A DNA stretch of 64,000 nucleotides from contig NZ_QGLE01000001.1 of the NCBI RefSeq assembly GCF_003173035.1, positions 434,001 through 498,000 on the forward strand, read 5' to 3'. The DNA is from Zavarzinia aquatilis. Its GTDB lineage: Bacteria > Pseudomonadota > Alphaproteobacteria > Zavarziniales > Zavarziniaceae. A program made the position numbers and the translations under genes. Positions 17,865 through 26,872 of this stretch are shown here, in pieces; the stretch's first letter is position 1, and each line of letters opens with the position of its first letter. A model generated the notes under the pieces. It did not search any database and had not been told where the DNA came from. It saw only the letters and a list, made by a program, of their open reading frames with translations.

Positions 17865-18611
17865 ATGTTCGCGCGCCTGAAGGACGAAATCGACAGCTAC
17901 ATCGCCCGCGACCCGGCCGCCCGGTCGCGGGTCGAAGTGCTCATGTCCTATCCGAGCTTCCATGCGATCACGTTGCACCGAATCTCGCACTGGTTGTGGC
18001 TGCGGGACTGGCGCCTGACCTCGCGCTGGCTGTCCTATGTCGCGCGCCTGTTCACGGGCATCGAAATCCACCCCGGCGCCACCATCGGCAAGCGCCTGTT
18101 CATCGACCATGGCCTTGGTGTCGTCATCGGCGAGACGGCCGAGATCGGCGACGATGTCACGCTCTATCACGACGTCACCCTGGGCGGCTTGCTGCCGTCG
18201 GTGAATTCGCGGGCGCAGGTCGGGGTGAAGCGTCATCCCACCTTGCGGGACGGCGTCATCGTCGGCTCCGGCGCCCAGATCCTGGGGCCGATCACGGTCG
18301 AGGCGGGGGCGCGCGTCGGCGCCAATGCCGTCGTCGTCGCCGATGTCGCTTCGGGCACCACGGTCGTCGGCATCCCGGCCAAGGCCGCGGGCGCGCCCCG
18401 CCTTGTCGACCGGGCGCTGGACTTCTGCGCCTACGGCACGATGGCCGGGCGGATGCCCGACCCGACGGAAGAGGAAATCGAAAGCCTGGTCGCCCGAGTG
18501 CAGGCCCTGTCGGCCCGCGTCTCGGAACTGGAAGCCCGGCTCGGCGGTGTCGCCGAGGTGCGGGGGGAAGTGGTCGAAGGGCCGCGCCCCGCCGGCGCCG
18601 GCAATCACTGA
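17865..18611 (+). CDS. cysE: Serine O-acetyltransferase
   Basis: CysE makes O-acetylserine, the committed precursor of cysteine. The 248-residue protein has the helical N-terminal part ([19 protein letters not shown]) followed by the left-handed beta-helix of hexapeptide repeats: [42 protein letters not shown], and [24 protein letters not shown]. It is the shorter CysE/EpsC type often placed next to iscR. As first gene of the isc transcript it couples cysteine supply to Fe-S assembly, which consumes cysteine sulfur. The start at 17865 gives the family N-terminus [12 protein letters not shown]. Confidence 0.93.
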   Translation: MFARLKDEIDSYIARDPAARSRVEVLMSYPSFHAITLHRISHWLWLRDWRLTSRWLSYVARLFTGIEIHPGATIGKRLFIDHGLGVVIGETAEIGDDVTLYHDVTLGGLLPSVNSRAQVGVKRHPTLRDGVIVGSGAQILGPITVEAGARVGANAVVVADVASGTTVVGIPAKAAGAPRLVDRALDFCAYGTMAGRMPDPTEEEIESLVARVQALSARVSELEARLGGVAEVRGEVVEGPRPAGAGNH

Positions 18612-18622
18612 GGAACCGGGTC

Positions 18623-19084
18623 ATGAAACTGTCCACCCGCGGGCGTTACGCCGTGATGGCCATGGTCGATCTCGCCGCCCATACCGAGGACGGCAAGCCG
18701 GTCTCCCTCGCCGATATCGCCGAGCGCCAGGAAATCTCCCTGTCCTATCTCGAACAGCTGTTCGGCAAGCTGCGCCGCGGCGGCATCGTGAAGAGCGTGC
18801 GCGGGCCGGGCGGCGGCTATGTCCTCGGCCGCGCGGCGGGCGAGACCCGTATCGCCGACATCGTCCTCGCCGTCGACGAACCGATCACCGCGACGCGCTG
18901 CCAGCTCGGCACCTCGGTCGGCTGCCGGGGCAACCGCAGCCGCTGCGCCACCCACGACCTGTGGGAAGAACTGAGCCATCAGATCCATCTCTATCTCTCC
19001 AGCGTCTCGCTCGCCGATGTCGTCGCGCGCCGGGTGCTGGGCGCGCCGGGCGTGGCCCGCGACGCCGTCGGCCGCGTGGCCTGA
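18623..19084 (+). CDS. iscR: Fe-S cluster-sensing Rrf2 regulator IscR
   Basis: IscR binds a [2Fe-2S] cluster and represses the isc operon when clusters are sufficient. The 153-residue protein starts with the Rrf2 winged helix (MKLSTRGRYAVMAMVDLA, recognition region ISLSYLEQLFGKLRRGGIVKSVRGPGGGY). The three cysteines C93, C101 and C108 plus H111 in RCATHDLW match the known (Cys)3(His)1 ligand set, but the first two spacings are longer (seven and six residues between cysteines) than the five and five of E. coli. It is 11 bases downstream of cysE, and a type 1 site precedes the operon. Confidence 0.93.
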   Translation: MKLSTRGRYAVMAMVDLAAHTEDGKPVSLADIAERQEISLSYLEQLFGKLRRGGIVKSVRGPGGGYVLGRAAGETRIADIVLAVDEPITATRCQLGTSVGCRGNRSRCATHDLWEELSHQIHLYLSSVSLADVVARRVLGAPGVARDAVGRVA

Positions 19085-19097
19085 AGGGGATAACGGC

Positions 19098-20252
19098 ATG
19101 AACGCGGTCTCGACCTATCTCGACCATAACGCCGGGGCGCCGATCCGCCCCGCGGCGGTCGAGGCCATGGTCGCGGCCCTCGCCATCGGCGGCAATCCGT
19201 CCTCGGTGCACCGGGCCGGGCGTCTTGCCCGCCGCGCGATCGAGGAGGCGCGGGAAGCCGTCGCCGCCCAATGCGGGGCCGAGAGTTCGGAAGTGATCTT
19301 CACCGGTGGCGGGACCGAGGCGAACAACCTTGCCCTGCCCGGTGCCGTCCGTGGCGGCCATGCCGCGCGCCTGCTGGTTTCTGGTATCGAGCATGACTCG
19401 GTCCGCGCGGCGGCGGGTGGTGCCGGCGTGCCGGTGACCGTGCTTCCGGTCGACCGCGACGGTATCGTCGACCTTGCCGAACTCGACCGGCTGCTGGGCG
19501 AAGGGCAGGGGCCGGCGCTGGTCTCGGTCATGCTGGCGAACAACGAGACCGGGGTGATCCAGCCGGTCGCCGAGGTCGCGCGCGTCGCGCGGCGCCATGG
19601 CGCCCTGGTTCATACCGATGCCGTGCAGGCTTTCGGCAAGACTTTGGTCGATTTCCCCACCCTCGATGTCGACATGATGAGCCTGTCGGCTCACAAGATC
19701 GGCGGGCCGGCCGGGGTCGGCGCGCTGGTGAAACGGGCGGGGATCGACCTTGTGCCGCTCGCCCTTGGCGGCGGGCAGGAATACGGCCGGCGGCCGGGGA
19801 CCGAGAATCTGGCGGGCATCGCCGGCTTCGGCGCGGCCGCCAAGGCGGAGCGGCGCCGCGACCTCGGCCCCTTGCGCGACCGGCTGGAGCGGGAAGTGCT
19901 GGCCCATGTGCCGGGCACGCGGGTTTTCGGCGCGGGGGCGGCGCGGGTGGACAACACGAGCTGCATCGGCCTTTCCGGCGTCAAGGCCGAGACCCAGGTG
20001 ATGGCGCTCGACCTCGCCGGTGTCTCGATCGGCGCGGGGGCGGCCTGTTCCTCAGGCAAGGTCCGGCCGAGCCCGGTGCTGATCGCCATGGGCGAAGATG
20101 AGGAGACGGCGCGATCCGCCATTCGCGTCAGTCTGGGTTGGAATTCGGAAGCGGCCGATGTCGAACGCTTCCTCAATGCTTACATGGAATTTGCAGGCCG
20201 GGCGCTGAAGGCGCGGGGCCTGCGCGGTGAAAAGGAAACGCATCATGGCTGA
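19098..20252 (+). CDS. NifS-like cysteine desulfurase (first of two)
   Basis: This is a PLP-dependent cysteine desulfurase of 384 residues: [30 protein letters not shown], the PLP lysine K200 in [27 protein letters not shown], and the catalytic cysteine C317 in [13 protein letters not shown]. It releases sulfur from cysteine as a persulfide. It differs clearly from the IscS encoded immediately downstream (overlapping by 8 bases) by being shorter and lacking the GSACTSAS loop. Paired desulfurases of this kind recur in alphaproteobacterial isc/suf clusters. Whether it feeds IscU or another acceptor cannot be told. Confidence 0.88.
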   Translation: MNAVSTYLDHNAGAPIRPAAVEAMVAALAIGGNPSSVHRAGRLARRAIEEAREAVAAQCGAESSEVIFTGGGTEANNLALPGAVRGGHAARLLVSGIEHDSVRAAAGGAGVPVTVLPVDRDGIVDLAELDRLLGEGQGPALVSVMLANNETGVIQPVAEVARVARRHGALVHTDAVQAFGKTLVDFPTLDVDMMSLSAHKIGGPAGVGALVKRAGIDLVPLALGGGQEYGRRPGTENLAGIAGFGAAAKAERRRDLGPLRDRLEREVLAHVPGTRVFGAGAARVDNTSCIGLSGVKAETQVMALDLAGVSIGAGAACSSGKVRPSPVLIAMGEDEETARSAIRVSLGWNSEAADVERFLNAYMEFAGRALKARGLRGEKETHHG

Positions 20253-21504
20253 CGGGAACAGCGATCAGATCGGCGGCGAAGTCCGTCCGAACATCCAGTT
20301 GCCGATCTATCTGGACTACCAGGCGACGACCCCGCTCGACCCCCGGGTGCTCGACGCCATGATGCCCTATTTCACCGGCAAGTTCGGCAATCCTCACAGC
20401 CGCAGCCATTCCTATGGCTGGGACGCGGAAGAGGCGGTCGAGGCTGCGCGCGAACAGGTCGCCAAGCTGATCAACGCCGACCCGCGCGAGATCATCTTCA
20501 CCTCGGGCGCGACGGAATCGAACAATCTCGCGATCAAGGGCGCTGCCCTGTTCAACAAGGACCGCCGAAACGAGATCGTGACCGTGGTGACCGAGCATAA
20601 ATGCGTGCTCGACACCTGCCGCCACCTGGAACAGGAAGGCTTCAAGGTCACCTATCTGCCGGTGAAGCAGAACGGCCTGATCGACCTCGACGAGCTGCGC
20701 GCCGCCGTCACCGACAAGACCGTGCTGGTCTCGGTCATGGCCGTGAACAACGAGATCGGCGTCATCCAGCCCATTGCCGAGATTGCGAAGATCGCTCACG
20801 AGAAGGGCGCGCTGTTCCACACCGATTGCGCCCAGGCCGTCGGCAAGATCCCGCTCGACGTTGGCGCCATGGGGATCGACCTGATGTCGATCTCGGGCCA
20901 CAAGATCTACGGGCCGAAGGGCATCGGTGCGCTCTATGTCCGGCGCAAGCCGCGCGTCCGCCTGGTCGCCCAGATGAATGGCGGCGGGCAGGAGCGGGGG
21001 ATGCGCTCCGGCACCCTGTCGCCCGCGCTCTGCGTCGGCATCGGCGAGGCCTGCCGCATCGCCCGCGAGGAAATGGCGGCCGAGGCGGTGCGTCTCGATG
21101 CCCTGGCGCATCGTTTCTACGACAAGGTGAAGGCGAAGCTGCCGGACGTCTTCCTGAACGGCGACGAGACCCAGCGCATCCCCGGCAACCTCAATCTCTC
21201 CTTCGCCTATGTCGAGGGCGAGAGCCTGATCATGGGCATCAAGGACCTAGCGGTCTCGTCCGGGTCCGCCTGCACCTCGGCCTCGCTTGAGCCGTCCTAT
21301 GTGCTGCGCGCCCTCGGTGTCGAGGAGGAGCTGGCCCATACCTCGATCCGCTTCGGCTTCGGGCGCTTCACCACGGAAGCCGAGATCGACTATGCCGCGG
21401 AGACGATCATCGGCCGCGTCAGCAAGCTGCGTGAAATGAGCCCGCTGTGGGAAATGGTCCAGGAAGGCATCGACATCAAGTCGATCCAGTGGGCCGACCA
21501 CTGA
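20245..21504 (+). CDS. iscS: Cysteine desulfurase IscS
   Basis: IscS provides sulfur to IscU and to tRNA thiolation. The 419-residue protein shows [35 protein letters not shown] lysine K220 in [24 protein letters not shown] and catalytic C343 in [14 protein letters not shown], plus the IscS-type C-terminal tail ending SIQWADH. An AAAGGAAA ribosome site supports ATG 20245; a GTG at 20227 is an alternative. The start overlaps the end of the upstream desulfurase gene, which implies translational coupling. About 15 residues are added at the N-terminus relative to E. coli IscS. Confidence 0.96.
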   Translation: MADGNSDQIGGEVRPNIQLPIYLDYQATTPLDPRVLDAMMPYFTGKFGNPHSRSHSYGWDAEEAVEAAREQVAKLINADPREIIFTSGATESNNLAIKGAALFNKDRRNEIVTVVTEHKCVLDTCRHLEQEGFKVTYLPVKQNGLIDLDELRAAVTDKTVLVSVMAVNNEIGVIQPIAEIAKIAHEKGALFHTDCAQAVGKIPLDVGAMGIDLMSISGHKIYGPKGIGALYVRRKPRVRLVAQMNGGGQERGMRSGTLSPALCVGIGEACRIAREEMAAEAVRLDALAHRFYDKVKAKLPDVFLNGDETQRIPGNLNLSFAYVEGESLIMGIKDLAVSSGSACTSASLEPSYVLRALGVEEELAHTSIRFGFGRFTTEAEIDYAAETIIGRVSKLREMSPLWEMVQEGIDIKSIQWADH

Positions 21505-21530
21505 GCGGCGAGAAACAAGGAGTTACAGCC

Positions 21531-21917
21531 ATGGCCTATAGCGAAAAGCTCGTCGACCACTACGAGAATCCCCGCAACGTCGGCTCCTTCGACAAGGGCG
21601 ACGACAGCGTGGGCACCGGCCTCGTCGGCGCGCCGGCCTGCGGCGACGTGATGAAGCTGCAGATCAAGGTCTCGCCCGAGGGGCTGATCGAGGACGCGAA
21701 GTTCAAGACCTTCGGCTGCGGCTCGGCCATCGCCTCGTCCAGCCTCGTCACCGAATGGGTGAAGGGCAAGAGCCTCGACGAAGCGGCGACGATCAAGAAC
21801 ACCGACATCGCCCAGCATCTGGCGCTGCCGCCGGTGAAGATTCATTGCTCTGTGCTGGCCGAAGATGCGATCAAGGCGGCGATTGCCGATTACAAGGCCA
21901 AGCACGGCCAGTCGTAA
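21531..21917 (+). CDS. iscU: Fe-S cluster scaffold IscU
   Basis: IscU assembles [2Fe-2S] clusters from IscS sulfur before HscA/HscB-driven transfer. The 128-residue protein contains the three conserved cysteines C37 (GAPACGDV), C63 (FGCGSAIASSS) and C106 (IHCSVLAEDAI), the neighbouring D39, and the LPPVK motif (residues 99-103) that is the HscA recognition peptide. The ribosome site AAGGAG precedes ATG 21531. It lies between iscS and iscA in canonical order. Confidence 0.97.
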   Translation: MAYSEKLVDHYENPRNVGSFDKGDDSVGTGLVGAPACGDVMKLQIKVSPEGLIEDAKFKTFGCGSAIASSSLVTEWVKGKSLDEAATIKNTDIAQHLALPPVKIHCSVLAEDAIKAAIADYKAKHGQS

Positions 21918-21929
21918 GGAGTAGGGATC

Positions 21930-22274
21930 ATGGCGGCCCCCGCGCGTCAGATCATGGAACTGACCGATCCGGCGGCAACCCGGGTGAAGGAATTGCTGGA
22001 CAAGCGCGGCAAGCCTTCCGCGGGTGTGCGCATCGGTGTTCGCACCGCCGGCTGTTCGGGCATGCAATACACGCTCGAATATGCCGACGAGAAGGGCAAA
22101 TACGACGAGGTGGTCCAGGACAAGGGCGTGACCATCCTGGTCGATCCCAAGGCGGTGATGTTCCTGATCGGCACCAAGATGGATTTCGAGACCGACAAGA
22201 TGAAATCGGGTTTCGTCTTCATCAATCCGAACGAAAAGGCCCGCTGCGGCTGCGGCGAGTCCTTTCACGTCTGA
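21930..22274 (+). CDS. iscA: A-type Fe-S carrier IscA
   Basis: IscA is an A-type carrier that moves clusters or iron to client proteins. The 114-residue protein carries the invariant cysteines C42 (TAGCSGMQY), C106 and C108 (RCGCGESF). The segment GFVFINPNEKARCGCGESFHV is typical of the IscA branch. It starts 12 bases after the iscU stop and is followed by hscB. Confidence 0.95.
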   Translation: MAAPARQIMELTDPAATRVKELLDKRGKPSAGVRIGVRTAGCSGMQYTLEYADEKGKYDEVVQDKGVTILVDPKAVMFLIGTKMDFETDKMKSGFVFINPNEKARCGCGESFHV

Positions 22275-22287
22275 TGGGTCACGTTTG

Positions 22288-22899
22288 ATGGGCGTCGAGA
22301 TCACAGCACCGGTCTCCTGCAATTCCTGCGGGGGACAGATCGAGGACGCCATCTGCGGCGGCTGCAAGAGCCTGCAGCCGCCCGGCCAGCTCGACCATTT
22401 TGCCCGCCTCGGCCTCAGCCGGGATTTCGCCATTGATGGCCAGGCACTGGAGCGCGCCTATTTCGCCGCCCAGCGCCGCTTCCATCCCGACCGTTTCGCC
22501 GGTCGGGGCGCCAAGGAAAAAACCTTCTCCCTCCAGCACGCCACGCTGATCAACGAGGCTTACGAGACGCTGCGCGAGCCCCTGCCGCGCGCCCGTTACC
22601 TCCTCGAGATCGAAGGCCGGCCGCTGCCGGGCGACGATGGCAAGACCATCGCCGATCCCGAACTGCTCATGGAAGCGATGGAATGGCGGGAGGCGCTGGA
22701 AGATGCGGCGCCCCATGATCTGCCCGCCCTGAAGGCGAAGCTGGATGGTGAACTGACGGCGGTCGAAGGGGCGCTGTCCCGCGCCTTCGCCGGTCACGAC
22801 CTTGACGGCGCGACCCATCAGGCGCTGCGCCTGTCCTATCTCTCGAAACTCGGGGCCGAGCTGCGCCGCAAGGCCGCCCCCCGGATCGCGGTGCCCTGA
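22288..22899 (+). CDS. hscB: J-type co-chaperone HscB with N-terminal Cys4 motif
   Basis: HscB delivers IscU to the Hsp70 HscA and stimulates its ATPase. The 203-residue protein has a J domain with HPD at residues 66-68 (RRFHPDRF) and the C-terminal helical IscU-binding part. Ahead of the J domain is a two-CxxC motif (C11, C14, C23, C26) that E. coli HscB lacks but mitochondrial and many alphaproteobacterial homologues have, probably binding zinc. ATG 22288 is preferred over the in-frame TTG just before it. The stop overlaps the hscA start (TGATG). Confidence 0.93.
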   Translation: MGVEITAPVSCNSCGGQIEDAICGGCKSLQPPGQLDHFARLGLSRDFAIDGQALERAYFAAQRRFHPDRFAGRGAKEKTFSLQHATLINEAYETLREPLPRARYLLEIEGRPLPGDDGKTIADPELLMEAMEWREALEDAAPHDLPALKAKLDGELTAVEGALSRAFAGHDLDGATHQALRLSYLSKLGAELRRKAAPRIAVP

Positions 22900-24782
22900 T
22901 GCTTCTCGATATCTATGAACCGGGGGAAACCCCGCTGCCGCACGCCGGGGATTCGGACCGGGCGGCGGTGGGCATCGACCTCGGCACCACCAATTCGCTG
23001 GTCGCCGTCTCGGTGAACGGCCGGCCGGAAATCCTGCGCGATGCCCTCGGCGACGGCATCGTGCCCTCGGTCGTCGCCTATCTCGAAGGCGATGACGAAC
23101 CGGTGGTCGGCCGGGTCGCCACCCGCATCCTCGAACAGGAGCCGGAACTCGTCGTCGCCAGCGTGAAGCGCCTGATGGGCCGGGGCACCGGCGATGTCGC
23201 CAGTGTCGGCGGCCATCTGGCGCAGAAGATCCGGGACGACGGGCAGGGCGGCATGGTCCGCCTCGATGTCGGCGGGCGCATCGTCTCGCCGGTCGAGGTT
23301 TCGGGCGAAATTCTGCGCACCCTGCGCCAGCGCGCCGAACTGGTGCTGGGCAAGACCGTCGATCAGGCGGTGATCACCGTGCCCGCCTATTTCGACGATG
23401 CCGCGCGCACCGCGACGCGGGATGCCGCGCGTCTCGCCGGAATCGAGGTGCTGCGCCTCGTGAACGAGCCGACGGCGGCCGCGCTCGCCTATGGGCTCGA
23501 TCAGGGGGCGGAAGGCCTCTATGCCATTTACGACCTCGGCGGCGGCACCTTCGACGTCTCTTTGCTGAAGCTGGAAAAGGGCGTGTTCCAGGTTCTCGCC
23601 ACTGGCGGCGATGCTGCCCTCGGCGGTGACGATTTCGACCGCGCCCTCGCCGAACAGCTGATACAGGAGCGGGGCGGCGGCATCGCGGCCGGCGACGTGA
23701 AACCCGTGCTCGCCGCCGCGCGACGGGCCAAGGAAGCCCTGACCGAGGCCGACACGACAACCCTCGACCTCGAATTCGGCAGCCGCGCCACCCGCCACAC
23801 GGTGACCCGCGCCGGCTTCGATGCCCTGATCGCGCCGCTGGTCGCCCGCACCATCGCCGCGGCGAAGGCGGTGTTGCAGGATGCCGGTGTCGGCCCGGGC
23901 GAGCTTTCGGGTGTCGTCCTCGTCGGCGGCTCCACGCGGGTGCCGCTGGTGCGCGCGGAAGTGACCGCGCTGTTCGGGCGGGAGCCTTTGTCGGATATCG
24001 ACCCGGACGAAGTGGTGGCGCTGGGCGCCGCGCTTCAGGCGGAGGCGCTGACCATCGGCTCCGACACGCTGCTGCTCGATGTCGTGCCGCTGTCCCTCGG
24101 GCTGGAGACCATGGGCGGCTTGATCGAGAAGGTGATCCCGCGCAATACGCCGATCCCGGTCAGCCGGGCGCAGGATTTCACCACCTATCAGGATGGCCAG
24201 ACGGCGATGGCGATCCACGTCGTGCAAGGCGAGCGCGAGATGGTCGAGCAGAACCGCTCGCTCGCCCGCTTCGTCCTCGCCGGCATTCCGGCCATGGTCG
24301 CGGGCGCCGCGCGCATCCGCGTCACCTTCACCGTCGATGCCGACGGGTTGCTGACCGTTTCCGCCCGCGAGGCCCTGACCGGCGTCGAGGCGCGGGTCGA
24401 GGTGAAGCCGACCTACGGCCTGACCGACGACGAGATGACCGGCATGTTGCGTGCCTCGCTGGAAAACGCGCGGGCCGATGTCGTCACTCGCCTGCTGGCG
24501 GAAGCGCGGGTGGACGGCCGTCGCCTGATCCTTGCCCTCGACGCGGCGCTGGCGGTTGACGGCGACCTGCTTTCCGCCGAAGAGCGGGCGGCGATCGAGG
24601 GCGCGAAATCGGCGCTGGAGACGGCGATGACTGGCGACGACCGCGAGGCGGTGGTGGCGGCGACCGAAGCCCTGGAAGCGGCGGGTCGGCCTTTCGCCGA
24701 GCGCCGCATGGACCGCAACATCAGGCGCGCGCTGTCCGGCGTCGACGTCAGCCGGCTTGAATCCCGCTTGCAGGCGGGCTAA
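22899..24782 (+). CDS. hscA: Hsp70-family chaperone HscA
   Basis: HscA is the specialised Hsp70 that drives cluster release from IscU. The 627-residue protein has the nucleotide-binding signatures [51 protein letters not shown] and [14 protein letters not shown], followed by the substrate domain ([14 protein letters not shown], linker [10 protein letters not shown]). Length and motifs match HscA better than DnaK, including the early [10 protein letters not shown] leader. It is translationally coupled to hscB. Confidence 0.96.
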   Translation: MLLDIYEPGETPLPHAGDSDRAAVGIDLGTTNSLVAVSVNGRPEILRDALGDGIVPSVVAYLEGDDEPVVGRVATRILEQEPELVVASVKRLMGRGTGDVASVGGHLAQKIRDDGQGGMVRLDVGGRIVSPVEVSGEILRTLRQRAELVLGKTVDQAVITVPAYFDDAARTATRDAARLAGIEVLRLVNEPTAAALAYGLDQGAEGLYAIYDLGGGTFDVSLLKLEKGVFQVLATGGDAALGGDDFDRALAEQLIQERGGGIAAGDVKPVLAAARRAKEALTEADTTTLDLEFGSRATRHTVTRAGFDALIAPLVARTIAAAKAVLQDAGVGPGELSGVVLVGGSTRVPLVRAEVTALFGREPLSDIDPDEVVALGAALQAEALTIGSDTLLLDVVPLSLGLETMGGLIEKVIPRNTPIPVSRAQDFTTYQDGQTAMAIHVVQGEREMVEQNRSLARFVLAGIPAMVAGAARIRVTFTVDADGLLTVSAREALTGVEARVEVKPTYGLTDDEMTGMLRASLENARADVVTRLLAEARVDGRRLILALDAALAVDGDLLSAEERAAIEGAKSALETAMTGDDREAVVAATEALEAAGRPFAERRMDRNIRRALSGVDVSRLESRLQAG

Positions 24783-24814
24783 GCCTCCCGATCAGATTTC
24801 TGGAGAGAGTTTCC

Positions 24815-25153
24815 ATGCCCAAGATGATTTTCGTGAGCCCCGACGGCAAGACCAGGACCGAGGTTGACGCCCCGCTTGGCCTGTCGGTGCTGGAAATCGC
24901 CCACCGCAACAAGATCGACCTCGAAGGCGCCTGCGAAGGCTCGCTGGCCTGTTCGACCTGCCATGTCGTGATCGACCCGGAATTCTACGCCACCCTGCCC
25001 GAGGCGACCGAGGAAGAGGAAGACATGCTCGACCTCGCCTTCGGCCTGACCCATACCTCGCGCCTCGGCTGCCAGATCATCATGTCGGAAGAGCTCGACG
25101 GCCTGATCGTCAGCCTGCCGGCCGCCACCCGCAACATGATGGTGGACAAGTAA
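24815..25153 (+). CDS. fdx: [2Fe-2S] ferredoxin of the isc system
   Basis: This adrenodoxin-type ferredoxin supplies electrons for cluster assembly. The 112-residue protein has the four cluster ligands C40, C46, C49 ([11 protein letters not shown]) and C86 (LGCQII), with the acidic helix [13 protein letters not shown] that docks partners. A GGAGAGA ribosome site precedes ATG 24815. It follows hscA by 32 bases and precedes iscX by 4. Confidence 0.95.
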   Translation: MPKMIFVSPDGKTRTEVDAPLGLSVLEIAHRNKIDLEGACEGSLACSTCHVVIDPEFYATLPEATEEEEDMLDLAFGLTHTSRLGCQIIMSEELDGLIVSLPAATRNMMVDK

Positions 25154-25157
25154 GTCC

Positions 25158-25352
25158 ATGCGCTGGACCGATGTTTACGATATTGCCGCCGGGCTGGAAG
25201 AGCTTCACCCGGAAGCCGATGTCGTGAACCTGCGCTTCACCGACCTGCACAAGTGGGTGCTGGCGCTGCCCGGTTTCGCCGATCATCCCGACCGCTCCAA
25301 CGAGAAGATCCTCGAAGCCATTCAGGCCGCCTGGATCGAGGAGCGGGCGTGA
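25158..25352 (+). CDS. iscX: IscX, small acidic Fe-S assembly protein
   Basis: The 64-residue protein matches IscX: MRWTDVYDIAAGLEELHPEADVVNLRF, then LHKWVLALPGFADHPDRSNEKILEAIQAAWIEE. In E. coli IscX binds IscS and iron and modulates sulfur transfer. It begins four bases after fdx, the usual final position of isc operons. Its stop overlaps the GTG start of tenA (GTGA), so that gene rides on the same transcript. Confidence 0.95.
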   Translation: MRWTDVYDIAAGLEELHPEADVVNLRFTDLHKWVLALPGFADHPDRSNEKILEAIQAAWIEERA

Positions 25353-26056
25353 GCCGTTTGTTCGACCGCCTGCGCGATGGCGCGGCGGCGGACTGGCAGG
25401 CCTATGTCGGTCATCCCTTCGTCGACGGGCTCGCCCGCGGCACCCTGCCCGAGGCGGCCTTCCGCCACTATCTGGTGCAGGACTATCTGTTCCTGATCCA
25501 TTTCGCTCGCGCCTATGCCCTCGCCGTGGTCAAGGCCGATGACCTCGCCGGGATGCGCTCGGCGGCGGCGACGCTCGATGCCCTGATCAATCACGAGATG
25601 GGCCTGCATGTCGAATTCTGCAAAGCCTGGGGCATCTCCGCCGAGGAGATGGAACAGGCGCCGGAAGCGCCCGAGTGCATGGCCTATACCCGCTATGTCC
25701 TCGACCGCGGGCTGGCGGGCGACGTGCTCGACCTCAAGGTCGCGTTGAGCCCCTGCGTTATCGGCTACCGCGACATCGCGGTCGCCATCACCGAACGGCC
25801 CGATTTCCGGGGCGAGGACAATCGCTACCTGCCCTGGATCGAAATGTATGCCGGCAAGGACTATGGCGCCGTCGCCGACGAGGCCATTGCCGAACTTGAC
25901 CGCCTCGCCGCGGTGCGGGCGACCGAGGCGCGGATGCCGTCCCTCATTCGCACCTTCGCCGAAAGCTGCCGGCTGGAAGCCGCCTTCTGGGAGATGGGCT
26001 GGCGGGCTGGAAAGCCCGCCGCGCCCGGTTTCTGGTCGCGCCTGTTCGGGCGCTGA
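25349..26056 (+). CDS. tenA: TenA-family aminopyrimidine aminohydrolase (thiaminase II)
   Basis: TenA salvages the pyrimidine half of thiamine by hydrolysing aminopyrimidine breakdown products. The 235-residue helical protein has QDYLFL with D45, the catalytic cysteine C136 in LSPCVIGY, Y140, and a likely catalytic glutamate in the C-terminal helix (CRLEAAFWEMGW), matching B. subtilis TenA positions closely. The start is a GTG at 25349 overlapping the iscX stop by four bases, so translation is probably coupled to iscX. This is an unusual place for tenA. No other thiamine gene is in the window. Confidence 0.9.
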   Translation: MSRLFDRLRDGAAADWQAYVGHPFVDGLARGTLPEAAFRHYLVQDYLFLIHFARAYALAVVKADDLAGMRSAAATLDALINHEMGLHVEFCKAWGISAEEMEQAPEAPECMAYTRYVLDRGLAGDVLDLKVALSPCVIGYRDIAVAITERPDFRGEDNRYLPWIEMYAGKDYGAVADEAIAELDRLAAVRATEARMPSLIRTFAESCRLEAAFWEMGWRAGKPAAPGFWSRLFGR

Positions 26057-26064
26057 CCCCCTCG

Positions 26065-26868
26065 TTACTTGCCGGTGAACTGGGCCGGGCGCTTCTGCAG
26101 GAAGGCGGCGACGCCTTCCTGGAAGTCGGCGGTCTGGCCGGCGGCGCGCTGCAATTGCCGTTCGAGATCGAGCTGCTGGTCGTAGCTGGCCTCGAGGCTG
26201 GCCTGCATCATCTTGCGGATGAAGCCGAGGGCGCGGGTGGGGCCCTTGGCGAATTTGCGGGCGAGTTCCGTCGCCGTCGCCATCAGCTCGCCATCCTCGA
26301 CCACGCGGTTGATCAGGCCCCAGTCGAGGGCTTTTTCCGCCGGCAGTTTCTCGGCCATCATGGCGAGTTCCATCGCCCGGGCCCGGCCGACGAGGCGCGG
26401 CAACAGCCAGGACGAGCCGCCGTCGGGCACGAGGCCGATCTTGGCGAAAGCCTGCAGGAAGCTGGCCGATTTGCCGGCGACAACGATGTCGCCCATCAGG
26501 GCGAAGCTCATGCCGACACCGGCGGCGGGGCCGTTGACCGCCGTGACGATGGGCACGCGCAGGTCACGCAGGCGCTTGAACACCGGATTGTAATATTCCT
26601 CGAGCACCAGACCGACGTCGGGCACGCCCTCGTTGGAGAGGCCGTCGGGATCGGCGAGATTGGCCCCGGCGCAGAAGCCCCGGCCGGCGCCGGTGATCAG
26701 CAGGGCGCGGACACCGCCGGCCGGATCCTCGGCCCGGGACAGGGCGGCGCCGATCTCGCGGATCATGACCTTGGAGACGGCGTTCAGCGCCTCCGGCTGG
26801 TTCAGGGTCAGAGTCATCACGCCGTCGCCATCGACGTCGACGAGAATTCTGGTAAAGGCACTTGTCAT
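26065..26868 (-). CDS. Enoyl-CoA hydratase/isomerase family protein (PaaG-like), downstream copy
   Basis: The 267-residue crotonase-fold enzyme has GRGFCAGANLADP, the oxyanion loop AVNGPAAGVGMSFAL, and FAKIGLVPDGGSSWLLPRLVG. The catalytic glutamate of true enoyl-CoA hydratase is missing from its usual position in that last segment, and the aspartate of GLVPDGG is in the place used by PaaG-type isomerases. It probably acts in fatty acid or aromatic CoA-ester breakdown; the substrate is not readable. ATG 26868 lies 4 bases after the stop of the related gene 26873-27673, so the two are an operon and likely an ancient duplication. Confidence 0.82.
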   Translation of the reverse strand: MTSAFTRILVDVDGDGVMTLTLNQPEALNAVSKVMIREIGAALSRAEDPAGGVRALLITGAGRGFCAGANLADPDGLSNEGVPDVGLVLEEYYNPVFKRLRDLRVPIVTAVNGPAAGVGMSFALMGDIVVAGKSASFLQAFAKIGLVPDGGSSWLLPRLVGRARAMELAMMAEKLPAEKALDWGLINRVVEDGELMATATELARKFAKGPTRALGFIRKMMQASLEASYDQQLDLERQLQRAAGQTADFQEGVAAFLQKRPAQFTGK

Positions 26869-26872
26869 CGGC

